From assembly GCF_003286595.3 (NCBI RefSeq), contig NZ_CP132985.1, forward strand, positions 496,001 to 560,000: a DNA stretch of 64,000 nt, written 5' to 3'. Under the pieces are notes generated by a model. That model was not told the DNA's origin and searched no databases. It worked only from the letters and a program-made list of their open reading frames with translations. This DNA comes from Aerococcus mictus. GTDB lineage: Bacteria > Bacillota > Bacilli > Lactobacillales > Aerococcaceae. Position 1 is the stretch's first letter, and the number at the start of each line of letters is the position of its first letter. This document shows positions 17,550 to 25,630 of this stretch, piece after piece. A program made the translations under genes and the position numbers.

Positions 17550-18713
17550 ATGAAAATTGGTATTGATAAGTATAATTTCTATATTCCAAAGCAATATATT
17601 GAAATGCGGGACTTGGCTGAGGCACGCCAAACGGACCCCAATAAGTATCTGCTGGGTTTAGGCCAAGACCAGCAAGCCTTTGCCCCTTTGTCTCAAGATA
17701 CAGTTTCTATGGCTGCTAATGCTGCGGCAGGCATTCTGACCGACCAAGACAAGGAGGCTATCGATTTAGTGATTCTAGCCACTGAATCAGGGATTGACCA
17801 ATCCAAGGCTGGGGCCATCTATATCCACCACTTATTAGGCATCAATCCCAAAGCCCGTTGTATCGAAGTGAAAGAAGCATGTTATGGGGGGACCTTTGCC
17901 CTACAAACTGCCGTCAACCATATCACTAAACGCCCTCAAGCCAAGGCCCTGGTTCTCACTAGTGATATTGCCCGCTACGGCTTAAACACTGCAGGGGAAG
18001 CCACCCAAGGCTCTGGGGCAGTGGCCTTATTAATTACTGCCAATCCCCGGATCCTTAGTGTCAATGACGATGCTACCTATTATACCATTGATGTCATGGA
18101 TTTCTGGCGGCCTAATTACTCGCGCTTGGCCCATGTGGATGGACATTATTCCAATGACCAATACCTTAATGCCCTAGACCAAGTTTGGGCTGACCACCAG
18201 GCACTTTCCGGCCACCAGCTGGATGACTTTGCTGCTTTCTGCTTCCACCTTCCTTACACCAAATTAGGCTTAAAAGGTTTAAAACACCTCACCCAAAAGG
18301 CTAAGGATGAACCACTAGGGGAGTGGGAGGAATCCTTTGAAGCCAGTCGGGCCTATAATCGTCGGGTAGGGAATATTTACACAGGATCCCTGTACCTCAG
18401 TTTGATTAGTTTATTGGAAAACGATACTTCTTTACAAGCAGGCGACCTCATTGGCCTGTATAGTTACGGTTCGGGAGCGATGGCCGAATTCTTCTCCATG
18501 AACCTAGAAGCTAATTACCAAGACTACTTGGAAGGAGATAAACACCGCCAACAATTTGCTGAGCGGCAAAAGCTTTCCATTCCTGAATATGAAGCCCTCT
18601 TTCAAGAAGACCTCCTTAGTGACGGTAGTCAGCAAAGCATTCCAGCCCACGAGGACCAGGACGACTACCGTCTACTCGGCCTCAAAGACCATAAACGCAT
18701 TTACGGTAAATAA
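17550..18713 (+). CDS. mvaS: Hydroxymethylglutaryl-CoA synthase
   Basis: Second enzyme of the mevalonate route to isopentenyl diphosphate; condenses acetyl-CoA with acetoacetyl-CoA. 387 aa, the bacterial length. The catalytic triad falls at the same numbers reported for enterococcal and staphylococcal enzymes: E79 (LATES), C111 (KEACYGG) and H233 (CFHLPYTK). Start ATG 17550 after TCGAGGGA. It converges on mvaA, the next enzyme of the pathway, with two R1 repeats between them. Unlike many cocci, synthase and reductase are tail to tail here. Confidence 0.96.
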   Translation: MKIGIDKYNFYIPKQYIEMRDLAEARQTDPNKYLLGLGQDQQAFAPLSQDTVSMAANAAAGILTDQDKEAIDLVILATESGIDQSKAGAIYIHHLLGINPKARCIEVKEACYGGTFALQTAVNHITKRPQAKALVLTSDIARYGLNTAGEATQGSGAVALLITANPRILSVNDDATYYTIDVMDFWRPNYSRLAHVDGHYSNDQYLNALDQVWADHQALSGHQLDDFAAFCFHLPYTKLGLKGLKHLTQKAKDEPLGEWEESFEASRAYNRRVGNIYTGSLYLSLISLLENDTSLQAGDLIGLYSYGSGAMAEFFSMNLEANYQDYLEGDKHRQQFAERQKLSIPEYEALFQEDLLSDGSQQSIPAHEDQDDYRLLGLKDHKRIYGK

Positions 18714-18714
18714 G

Positions 18715-18887
18715 GGAGAATGCGACAAGCGCATCAGGAGGCAAGATCGCTAGGCATACTATATCTGTCACTCGCTGACGATTCGAACAACTGTAGCAAC
18801 TGGAAGAAAAAGGCGTCAAAATTCTCAAAGAGAATTTGACGCTTTTTTCTGAAGCGGATGTTCGTTCTGTGACTGGAACACGTTTGA
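18715..18887 (+). repeat. Dispersed structured repeat R1, copy b (chimeric arms)
   Basis: Directly after the mvaS stop. The 5' module (GATCGCTAGGCATACTATAT and ACTGTAGCAACTGGA) resembles copy d. The 3' module (GAAGCGGATGTTCG, TGTGACTGGAACACG) resembles copies a and c, so the outer arms no longer pair well. It carries a strong internal terminator: GGCGTCAA-ATTCTC / GAGAAT-TTGACGC followed by six T (18806-18848). Confidence 0.8.
18806..18848. terminator. Terminator of mvaS inside R1 copy b
   Basis: AAAAAGGCGTCAAAATTCTC pairs with GAGAATTTGACGCTTTTTT around AAA. A and T runs on both sides make it bidirectional. It is embedded in the repeat rather than adjoining it. Confidence 0.85.
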
Positions 18888-18889
18888 AG

Positions 18890-19008
18890 AGAGTGTGACA
18901 GTCACGTCAAAGGACGAAACCGCTGGAGAAAACTGTCATAAGCACAGGAAACTGTGTGTCGGCAGTTTTTGAAGCGGACGTTCGTCCTGTGACTGGAACA
19001 CGTTTTGA
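18890..19008 (+). repeat. Dispersed structured repeat R1, copy c (minimal form)
   Basis: Shortest copy at 119 bp. The arms are CAGTCAC, AGGACGAA and CCGCT (18899-18924) against AGCGG, TTCGTCCT and GTGACTG (18973-18995). They enclose a hairpin AAAACTG/CAGTTTTT with an inner ACAG-gaaa-CTGT. It lacks the CATACTATAT core of copies a, b and d. It starts three bases after copy b, so b and c are a tandem pair. Confidence 0.85.
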
Positions 19009-19083
19009 TTATAGAGTTCGTATTTGAAAAAGGGCCTGGGTGTTTTGTCCCAGGCCCTTTTCTAATGGAAAAATTACTCTTGA

Positions 19084-20400
19084 TTAAAGTGATTGACGGA
19101 GGCCATCTAAGATCGCCTTGGCGTTTTGCCGGTCCATGTGCTTTGCCTTTTGTAAGGCTTGACTGACTTGGTCCACTTCATCGCCCTGGGCGCCCACAGC
19201 GATGGCCAAGGACCGGGCTTGAAGTGACATGTGCCCCGCTTGGATACCCTCAATGACCAAAGCCCTCAATGCGGCTAGGTTTTGAGCTAGGCCGAGGGCA
19301 GCGACAATCTTCATTAAGTCGTTAGCACTGGGCTGGTCGAGTAAGTGGTGGACGAGTTTAGCGGCAGGGTGAATTTTGATTGATCCACCGACACTTCCTA
19401 AGGGAAGGGGGAGGGTGATCTCTCCAGCTAATAGGCCTTGGTCTTCAAGGTAGTCCCATTTGGCCAGGCCCCGGTATTGTCCGGATTGGCTAGCATAGGC
19501 GTGACAGGCTGCCTCCACCGCCCGCCAGTCGTTACCGCTAGCGAGGACCAGAGCATCAACCCCATTCATAATCCCTTTATTGTGGGTTGTGGCCCGATAA
19601 GGATCGACTTGGGCCAGTTGGCTGGCTTGACTAATCCGCTTAGCCACTACTTTGGGATCTTGACCAGGCTTAGCCAGAGCTTCAATAGGGATTTGACAAG
19701 TCGCTTTAGCCAGACATTGGGTAGCTAAGTTGCTTAAAATGGCCATTAATTTTTCTAGACGGGGTAGTGACTCATCCTTTTGACTAAGTGCTTCAATGTG
19801 ACTGGCTAAGGCTTCCAGCATGGTATTCATCATATTGGCGCCCATGGCTTCTTGGGTGTCTACCGTCATATAGACCACAAAAAAAGGCTCGCTTTCACTG
19901 GGATAGTAGGCCGTTTCTAATTGGCGTACCCCACCGCCCCGTCGGCTGAGGCTGGGATGGGCCTGGTTGGCGACCTGGATGAGTTCTTCTTGGTGGTCTT
20001 TGATGTAAGTTGTCCAGATGTCAGCTTGACTGGCTTGGTCTAAGCCTAAGAAGACCATTTGCCCAGTCATTTGTCGGTCTAGGACCTCACTATGGAAGCC
20101 ACCACCTGCCTTAGCCATTTTAGCGGCGTAACTAGCTGCTGCAATGACACTCGGTTCTTCGATCGCCATGGGGATCAAGTAGTCTTTTTGATTGATGACA
20201 AAGTTCATTGCCAGTCCTAGGGGGAGGGAGTAGGTTCCGATGAGATTCTCAACCATGTTATCAGCCAGGTCTAAGGCTAGGCCCTGGTTATTTTTGAGAT
20301 AATCTTTTTCTGCATCACTAATATAGTGGAGCTCATTTAAGCGGGCCAGACGTTCCTCTAAGGGGAGACGGTAGAAGCCCTGTAAATTCACTTGAGTCAT
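19084..20400 (-). CDS. mvaA: Hydroxymethylglutaryl-CoA reductase, class II
   Basis: Reduces HMG-CoA to mevalonate for isoprenoid synthesis. 438 aa, typical of class II bacterial enzymes. Visible catalytic context: the glutamate in IEEPSVIAA (E81/E82), the lysine of THNKGIMNG (K275) and the aspartate of GNDWRAVEA (D291). The nucleotide-binding stretch EAMGANMMN is present, and the C-terminal flap contains GHMSLQAR with the conserved His. Start ATG 20400 after GGAGG. It faces mvaS tail to tail. Confidence 0.96.
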   Translation of the reverse strand: MTQVNLQGFYRLPLEERLARLNELHYISDAEKDYLKNNQGLALDLADNMVENLIGTYSLPLGLAMNFVINQKDYLIPMAIEEPSVIAAASYAAKMAKAGGGFHSEVLDRQMTGQMVFLGLDQASQADIWTTYIKDHQEELIQVANQAHPSLSRRGGGVRQLETAYYPSESEPFFVVYMTVDTQEAMGANMMNTMLEALASHIEALSQKDESLPRLEKLMAILSNLATQCLAKATCQIPIEALAKPGQDPKVVAKRISQASQLAQVDPYRATTHNKGIMNGVDALVLASGNDWRAVEAACHAYASQSGQYRGLAKWDYLEDQGLLAGEITLPLPLGSVGGSIKIHPAAKLVHHLLDQPSANDLMKIVAALGLAQNLAALRALVIEGIQAGHMSLQARSLAIAVGAQGDEVDQVSQALQKAKHMDRQNAKAILDGLRQSL

Positions 20401-20531
20401 GATAACCTCCTAATTGCTTTGTTTATCAGTGAGGGGGAATTTTCGTACTTTTCCATAAAAAAAGAAGTTGGCGATTGCTTCCAACTTCTAGTTTATGGGT
20501 CATTGCTTTATTAATCAATAGCCGGTCACTA

Positions 20532-20855
20532 TTAATGATCGATACAATAGATATTATCATCGACCATTTGATCGTCAGTTAAGAGGACAAAAACTTGCCG
20601 GAATTCATCAAAATCGATCCGGTTATCATTGCCTAACATGCTGAGAGCTTGTGTTGTGACATGGATTTGACCAATATGGGTTTCAAGGACCTCATCAAAG
20701 CTTTCAAAACTCGGTGCATTGGTCTGTAAGACTAGACTACGATAGGCTCTGTGGCTGGTATGACCGGTTTCATCGGAAGTGGTTAGGCAAATATTATGGA
20801 AACGATCTAAGCTTTGTAACTGTTGTATGGCTTTCTGGGTGAAAAATAACTTCAT
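20532..20855 (-). CDS. HesB/IscA-like small protein
   Basis: 107-aa soluble protein beginning MKLFFTQKAIQQLQ, the usual opening of short HesB/IscA-like (iron-sulfur cluster biosynthesis family) proteins of lactobacilli. The canonical cysteine triad of true A-type carriers is absent: only C23 and a C-terminal C104 are present. A classical scaffold role is therefore doubtful. Start ATG 20855 behind GGAGGATA. Monocistronic by spacing. Family assignment is by resemblance and moderate. Confidence 0.55.
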   Translation of the reverse strand: MKLFFTQKAIQQLQSLDRFHNICLTTSDETGHTSHRAYRSLVLQTNAPSFESFDEVLETHIGQIHVTTQALSMLGNDNRIDFDEFRQVFVLLTDDQMVDDNIYCIDH

Positions 20856-20960
20856 GGCATATCCTCCTCACAACAACTCTTATAAGGATGATTATATCAG
20901 AATTTGTGAGCAGTTTAGTTGGAAAAGCCTAAAAATAATTTTTAAAACGTTTTCATACCT

Positions 20961-21788
20961 TCACCAGCCGCTACTGAGAAAGCGGAGGCAGTCGGGGAGA
21001 TGTTTGGCCCAGTAAAATTCATTATGCTCTTCATCCACATAGATGTTGAAGTCAATATTTTCTACCGGGATACCTCCTGCTATCAGCAAGGCCTGGTAGT
21101 GGAGGGAAGCATCGATATAGGCTTGGGCCATATTGCCTGGGAGAAAGAGACGGTCAGTATCGTCGCCTTCTTTGGTGCCGACTTGGAGGTAGATTTTTTG
21201 CTCGGGGTCTAAGCTTTGCGACTTGAGATAGCGGTCAAAGGGTTCTTGGGCTATCCATTGGGCTAGGGAAAAAATCCCCAAGCGGCCAATCTGATCGGCA
21301 TACTTAATTCCCATATAGGCGGTAATATTGGCCCCAAAAGAAGACCCGATCATGGCGGTATGTTTTTTATCGGTTTTAGTTCGATAGGTCTGGTCGATAA
21401 AGGGTTTAACCACTTTCATAATGAAGTCACTAAAATCATTGCCTAAGCCGCCCAAGGGCCTTGCCTTAGGGTCACTAGGGTTTTCGAAGCTCCAAGCATT
21501 ATAATCATCCGCCCGAGTCTGAGGGTCATTGTCGATTCCGACCACAATCATCTTGGCTAAATCGGGATTACGCTTGAGGGTGGGAATGACCTTCCAGGAA
21601 TAACCTAGGAAGGATTCCTTACTATAAAAAACATTTTGTCCGTCATGCATGTAAACGACTGGGTAGGACGCGGATTCCTGCTGGTAATTTTTAGGGAGTA
21701 GGACTCGCACCCGCCGCTTCTTGCCAGAATAGGGCAAGCTTAAGTAGTGGGTTTTCATTTTTAGATAATAATAATCGGCATTGAACAT
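20961..21788 (-). CDS. Putative esterase, alpha/beta hydrolase fold
   Basis: 275-aa cytoplasmic hydrolase of the esterase D/enterochelin-esterase-like group. It shows PVVYMHDGQNVF, characteristic of this group near the oxyanion region, and the nucleophile elbow G148-S-S150-F-G with S150 as the likely catalytic serine. A late histidine in EEHNEFYW could complete the triad. No signal peptide. Start ATG 21788 follows GGAGGTAAATC. The natural substrate is unknown. Confidence 0.85.
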   Translation of the reverse strand: MFNADYYYLKMKTHYLSLPYSGKKRRVRVLLPKNYQQESASYPVVYMHDGQNVFYSKESFLGYSWKVIPTLKRNPDLAKMIVVGIDNDPQTRADDYNAWSFENPSDPKARPLGGLGNDFSDFIMKVVKPFIDQTYRTKTDKKHTAMIGSSFGANITAYMGIKYADQIGRLGIFSLAQWIAQEPFDRYLKSQSLDPEQKIYLQVGTKEGDDTDRLFLPGNMAQAYIDASLHYQALLIAGGIPVENIDFNIYVDEEHNEFYWAKHLPDCLRFLSSGW

Positions 21789-21828
21789 GATTTACCTCCG
21801 CTTAATGTGCTATTAGCATACTTGACCC

Positions 21829-21855
21829 GGGGGGATTAAGCAAGCGCAATCCCCC
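21829..21855 (-). other. GC-rich hairpin upstream of the esterase
   Basis: GGGGGATT (21830-21837) and AATCCCCC (21848-21855) form a perfect 8-bp stem with a 10-base loop, in the divergent region between the esterase and pyrR. There is no T run on either side, so it is not a typical terminator; role unknown. Confidence 0.5.
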
Positions 21856-21881
21856 TGACGATGCTCAAGGTTAAGAAATAA

Positions 21882-21910
21882 TTGCAGACTTCACAATATT
21901 TCGCTACAAT
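21882..21910 (+). promoter_or_regulatory. Candidate promoter of pyrR
   Basis: TTGCAG (21882-21887), 17 bp, TACAAT (21905-21910), about 30 bp before the start codon. This leaves no room for a long PyrR attenuator leader. Confidence 0.65.
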
Positions 21911-21943
21911 GATGAGTAGAATAAAGGATAAGGGGGAGATGCC

Positions 21944-22477
21944 TTGGCAACAGAAGTCGAGCTTCTCAACGAAGCAGAAATGAAGCGCGCCTTAACGCGA
22001 ATGAGTTATGAGATTTTGGAACGCAACCATGGTACCGCTAATTTAGCCATCGTGGGGATTAAAACCCGGGGAGCTATTATTGCTAACCGGATTAAGGACC
22101 GCATCAACCAGTTAGAAGAGGCTGATGTCTTTTATGGGGAATTAGACGTCCGCGCCTATCGTGATGACCTCGACCAGGAAAAGGATAAGCTGATCAAAGA
22201 CTTATCCCAGCTGGACTTTGATGTGAATGGTAAACATATCTTTATCTGTGATGATGTGCTCATGACCGGTCGGACCATTCGGGCGACCATGGATGCCTTG
22301 ATGGATCATGGGCGTCCAAGCAAGATCTCTTTAGTGACGCTCATTGACCGGGGCCACCGGGAATTACCGATTCGAGCGGATATTGTTGGTAAAAATATTC
22401 CCACTTCCCGGCAAGAAAAAATTCGGGTCAAGATGCGGGAACTCGACAGTAAGGATGCAGTATATATAATTAAATAG
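21944..22477 (+). CDS. pyrR: PyrR, pyrimidine regulator and uracil phosphoribosyltransferase
   Basis: In relatives PyrR binds leaders of pyr mRNAs in response to UMP and also converts uracil plus PRPP to UMP. 177 aa, family length. The PRPP loop ICDDVLMTGRTI (101-112) is clear, as is the N-terminal MKRALTRMSYEILE. The start is TTG 21944 behind AGGGGGAG; the nearby ATG at 21939 is in another frame. No pyr biosynthetic gene follows; the next gene is thiT behind its own riboswitch. pyrR is therefore a stand-alone gene here, and its RNA targets must lie elsewhere. Confidence 0.93.
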   Translation: MATEVELLNEAEMKRALTRMSYEILERNHGTANLAIVGIKTRGAIIANRIKDRINQLEEADVFYGELDVRAYRDDLDQEKDKLIKDLSQLDFDVNGKHIFICDDVLMTGRTIRATMDALMDHGRPSKISLVTLIDRGHRELPIRADIVGKNIPTSRQEKIRVKMRELDSKDAVYIIK

Positions 22478-22480
22478 TTG

Positions 22481-22557
22481 GTACTAGGGGAGCCTTTATG
22501 GCTGAGATGTAATTTACAGACCCTTTGAACTTGAGACTAGGTAATACTAGCGGAAGA
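22481..22557 (+). ncRNA. TPP (THI-box) riboswitch
   Basis: Contains the conserved THI-box blocks in order: GGGGAGCC, GGCTGAGATG, AGACCCTTTGAACTTGA, then GGTAATACTAGCGGAAG. Established family knowledge: it binds thiamine pyrophosphate and lowers expression. It is followed by an intrinsic terminator (22570-22604) and the thiamine transporter gene thiT, so control is most likely by premature termination. Confidence 0.95.
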
Positions 22558-22569
22558 AAGTGCACGATA

Positions 22570-22604
22570 AACAGGTAAGAGGCATTTTCTCTTACCTGTT
22601 TTTG
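22570..22604 (+). terminator. Riboswitch-controlled terminator before thiT
   Basis: Perfect stem AACAGGTAAGAG / CTCTTACCTGTT with a seven-base loop followed by TTT. GCAC (22562-22565) and GTGC (22604-22607) can extend it. Confidence 0.88.
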
Positions 22605-22627
22605 TGCTAAGAAAGGATTTAATTATT

Positions 22628-23194
22628 ATGGGACAAAGTAAACAAGTAAGGATTTTATTGGAAATTGCTATGGTAGCGGTATTAGCTTATTTATTAGGAC
22701 TTTTGCCGACAACCAATGGAGTTGGTATTGGGGTGAACTTAGGAGTTATTCCCATTTATTTGATCTCCTTAAGACGGGGGATAAAGAGCGGTTTTGCTGC
22801 CGGCTTTCTGTTTGGGCTCTTGCAATTAATCACCGGTCAAGCCACGATTCTAACTCCCTTCCAAGTCTTCCTTGAATACTTCTTCGCCTTTATGTTGGCA
22901 GGTTTAACTGGAGTTTTTGCTAATCGCGTGAAGAGTGCAGCCTTAAAAGGGGATAAAAAAGGCCTATGGGTCGGTATCTTTTCAGCGACCTTTATTGGGA
23001 TGGTTGCCCAATACTTTATTCATTGGTTCGCTGGCTATGCCTTTTGGTCTTCCTATGCGCCAGAAGGAATGAATGCTTGGTGGTATACGACGATTGTCAA
23101 TGTACCTACCGGTTTCTTTACCTGGTTAGTAGGGGCTTTAGTGGTGGCCTTGTTATTTAATAATGCCCCCAGACTCTTAAACCCAGAAGATTAA
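22628..23194 (+). CDS. thiT: Thiamine transporter ThiT, ECF substrate-binding subunit
   Basis: Membrane S-component that binds thiamine with high affinity and works with the shared energising module EcfAA'T, which is not in this window. 188 aa with six hydrophobic segments and the family stretch GIGVNLGVIPIYLISLRRG. The tryptophan-rich loop W-x-S-Y-A-P-E-G-M is followed by WWYTTIVNVPTGF near the C-terminus. ATG 22628 is preferred behind GAAAGGA; an earlier in-frame start would lie in the terminator tail. Control by the upstream TPP riboswitch confirms the substrate. Confidence 0.95.
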   Translation: MGQSKQVRILLEIAMVAVLAYLLGLLPTTNGVGIGVNLGVIPIYLISLRRGIKSGFAAGFLFGLLQLITGQATILTPFQVFLEYFFAFMLAGLTGVFANRVKSAALKGDKKGLWVGIFSATFIGMVAQYFIHWFAGYAFWSSYAPEGMNAWWYTTIVNVPTGFFTWLVGALVVALLFNNAPRLLNPED

Positions 23195-23236
23195 GCTGCA
23201 ATTTTAACGATTGATTAGATGGAATGATTATTTTGA

Positions 23237-23263
23237 GACGTCCTTTGAGGGGGCGTTTTTTTA
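23237..23263 (+). terminator. Intrinsic terminator after thiT
   Basis: ACGTCC / GGGGCGT stem with loop tttgag, followed by a seven-T tail. Confidence 0.8.
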
Positions 23264-23332
23264 TTGACGGAGACCTATTTTTGATAAAAAAAGAAAGATT
23301 TTATAGAATTGTTGGCGCGCAAACACTTTAAT

Positions 23333-23410
23333 AAGAAAGCGTTTGCTATAATGTTTTGTGAAAAGGATAACTAAAGTTAAAGCCTAGCTGAAGGCTTTCT
23401 CTCTTTTTTT
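23333..23410 (+). promoter_or_regulatory. Leader of the antiporter gene: cre-like site, -10 box and possible attenuator
   Basis: AGAAAGCGTTTGCT (23333-23346) matches the catabolite-responsive element pattern except at its two end bases, and touches a perfect -10 box TATAAT (23347-23352). Downstream, AAAGCC-tagctga-GGCTTT followed by CTCTCTTTTTTT (about 23378-23410) looks like a terminator inside the leader. The 23195-23519 gap is otherwise AT-rich. CcpA control and attenuation are inferences. Confidence 0.5.
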
Positions 23411-23519
23411 AGTTAAGTATGTGAAATTATGAACTATATTTTTCACCCAAAGTGAGAAGGCTATAACGACCAATAAGTAATAGAGAATTTAAGAAAAATA
23501 TTGGAAAGGAGTGTTCAAT

Positions 23520-24776
23520 GTGTTTGTTCTTCGATTCTTACTGGCAATGATTATTGCTTATTTTGCCGGAGAACTGGCTAAGAAAATCAAATTCCCAGCA
23601 ATCATTGGTTGGTTGATTGTGGCTATGTTTCTCGGAGAGCACGGGCTAAACCTTTTAAGCCCTGAATTAATTTCAACCAAGGTTTATCAATCACTGATGG
23701 TACTCATGCAAATTCTGGTGGGGTCGATGGTGGGCTATAAGTTAGTTTACCGTGACATCAAAGATTCCATCAGTAAGGTCTTCGCCATGGGACTATCCGA
23801 TTTGGTGGTAACCTTTACAGTAGTGACGGGGTCCTTTGCCCTTATTCTTCATTTCCTAGGTTTACCAATCATTGCTGCCTTACTCTTTGGGGGAATCGCT
23901 ATTGCAACTGCACCGGCCCCTCCGGTCTCAGTGGTGGAACAATATGATTGTTCTGGCCCCTTATCTGATTCGGTGCCCTCGATGACGGCTTTTAACTCAG
24001 TGATGGTTAACATTGTCTTCTTCCCCTTAGTTTCAGTGATTGGAGCAGTTCTAAACGAAAGTTCCACTTCCGTCTTAGGGTCATTACTGATTATGATTTT
24101 AGCTCCGATTCTCTTGGGAGGACTGATCGGAGTTGTCGCAGGGAAATTAGTAGGAAAGGGCGCTTCCAAACAGCAAAGCTTCCTTATTTATTTGCTCACC
24201 ATGCTGGTCATCTATGCCTTAGATAATTATTTGAACTGGCATGTCTTTACTGAAACTCAGATGATGTCCTTATTAGCCGGAATTGCCGGGTCGTGTGCCT
24301 TTATGAACGTGGTTGATCCTGAGAAAGTTCCGAGCTTGCAAATGGATCTCGGACCGGTTCACTCTTACGCCTTAATGATTTTCATTGTCAACCTATCGAT
24401 TCACCTGAATCCAGCGGCCTTATTTGATGGCGGCATGCTTATGGTAGCTTATATCTTGATTAGAGCCCTAGGCAAATACTTGGGGTGCTATCTGGGAGCC
24501 AAAATCAGTCATGCGCCTAAAGTCGTTGAAAAGTATATGGGAGTCATTATGATGCCTCACTCTGGAGTTTCAATTATGTTTGCCGGGATTGCTGCTTATA
24601 ATTTGATGGGCGTTTATCCTGAACTAGCTAATCTCTTACAGATCACTATTTCAGCCGCTGCCCTAATCATTGAAATTATTTCTCTCCCCGTAGCTGGCAT
24701 GGTTTATCGAAAACTCGGTGAAGCGGGCAAGGAGAAAGAAAAATTGGCAAGACAAGAAGACTTACTGCCTAGTTAA
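23520..24776 (+). CDS. Cation:proton antiporter family membrane protein
   Basis: 418-aa polytopic protein with about 11-13 hydrophobic segments, of the Na+/H+ exchanger (CPA) type. It begins with a helix ending in GELAKKIKFPAIIGWL, typical of the first conserved repeat, and carries the unwound region ATAPAPPVSVV expected in antiporters. No C-terminal TrkA-N domain, so it is not a full Kef channel. The GTG at 23520 is preferred over GTG 23511 because AAAGGAG then lies eight bases away. It precedes a Crp/Fnr regulator and the sulfotransferase cluster, but a functional link is only inferred. The transported ion is unknown. Confidence 0.82.
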   Translation: MFVLRFLLAMIIAYFAGELAKKIKFPAIIGWLIVAMFLGEHGLNLLSPELISTKVYQSLMVLMQILVGSMVGYKLVYRDIKDSISKVFAMGLSDLVVTFTVVTGSFALILHFLGLPIIAALLFGGIAIATAPAPPVSVVEQYDCSGPLSDSVPSMTAFNSVMVNIVFFPLVSVIGAVLNESSTSVLGSLLIMILAPILLGGLIGVVAGKLVGKGASKQQSFLIYLLTMLVIYALDNYLNWHVFTETQMMSLLAGIAGSCAFMNVVDPEKVPSLQMDLGPVHSYALMIFIVNLSIHLNPAALFDGGMLMVAYILIRALGKYLGCYLGAKISHAPKVVEKYMGVIMMPHSGVSIMFAGIAAYNLMGVYPELANLLQITISAAALIIEIISLPVAGMVYRKLGEAGKEKEKLARQEDLLPS

Positions 24777-24863
24777 GAAATGAAGTGAAGCAGACATGCC
24801 TCAGCTTGTATTAAAATAAAAGGAGAAAACCAACCATATTGAAAGATACAGGGGGATGGGAAA

Positions 24864-25517
24864 ATGTCAACATCATTTATTGACTACTGTCTCAACCATG
24901 AGAAAGTCATTAATCACACCCGCCAGGAAAGCTATAAAAAGGGCGATGTGATTGAGACTATTGGAACACGGATTACTGAAATTGGCATTGTCGATAAAGG
25001 TTTACTCAAAACAGTGAATTATTCGGCAGAAGGGAAAGAGTTAAATACCACACTCTTCTTTACCAATTCAATCCTATTGGAATACCTTTATTTTAACGAG
25101 AATCTAAACTATACCTATGATTTAGTGGTCTTACGTGCCACTACTGTTACCTGGATACCGGCAAAATTATTTAAAGCTATCGTTTTTGAAGACAGCTTGG
25201 GCATGGAACTCTATGTCCACCACTTGATTGAGCGGGGCTTAGAATCACAGCGGATCATTTCTTGCTTGAACTATCCCACCATTCGTGAACGGGTGTGTTA
25301 CTGGATTGCCTCCAAGAACTCCCTAGAAATTGGGCGGAGCGATATAAAACCCGACATGGAATTACCCTTCACCCAAGAAATTTTTGCCAAGTTAATCAAG
25401 GTCAGCCGGTCCAGCCTAAACCAAGAATTACACCATATGGAAGAAGAGGGCTTCTTTAAAATGACACGGAAGGCCCTGACCCATATTAATCAAGAGAAAA
25501 TTTGGGATAACCTGTAA
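24864..25517 (+). CDS. Crp/Fnr-family transcriptional regulator
   Basis: 217 aa. The N-terminal cyclic-nucleotide-binding-like beta-roll covers about 20-120 (GDVIETIG, VDKGLLKTV). A long dimer helix follows, then a C-terminal winged helix-turn-helix (about 165-210, containing FTQEIFAKLIKVSRSSLNQEL). No N-terminal cysteine cluster as in oxygen-sensing Fnr, so the signal is unknown. ATG 24864 follows GGGGGATGGG. It directly precedes the thioredoxin and sulfotransferase genes and is the likely local regulator (inference). Confidence 0.85.
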   Translation: MSTSFIDYCLNHEKVINHTRQESYKKGDVIETIGTRITEIGIVDKGLLKTVNYSAEGKELNTTLFFTNSILLEYLYFNENLNYTYDLVVLRATTVTWIPAKLFKAIVFEDSLGMELYVHHLIERGLESQRIISCLNYPTIRERVCYWIASKNSLEIGRSDIKPDMELPFTQEIFAKLIKVSRSSLNQELHHMEEEGFFKMTRKALTHINQEKIWDNL

Positions 25518-25630
25518 AGGAGTTGATGTCAAAGATATTCATGACTCATGCGATGGGTTTAAGGCTTAATAAAAGTTTTAACCACTGCATCATCAAATAG
25601 CTATCAAACATTGAATGAAGGAGTGTTGAG

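Noticed and set aside
21789..21943. PyrR-dependent attenuator before pyrR
   Set aside because: The region has a GC-rich hairpin but no PyrR-binding loop sequence, and the likely promoter lies downstream of it.
25518..25630. Fnr-type operator (TTGAT-N4-ATCAA) before the thioredoxin gene
   Set aside because: Only a shorter TTGA-TG-TCAA is present, with the wrong spacing for the consensus.
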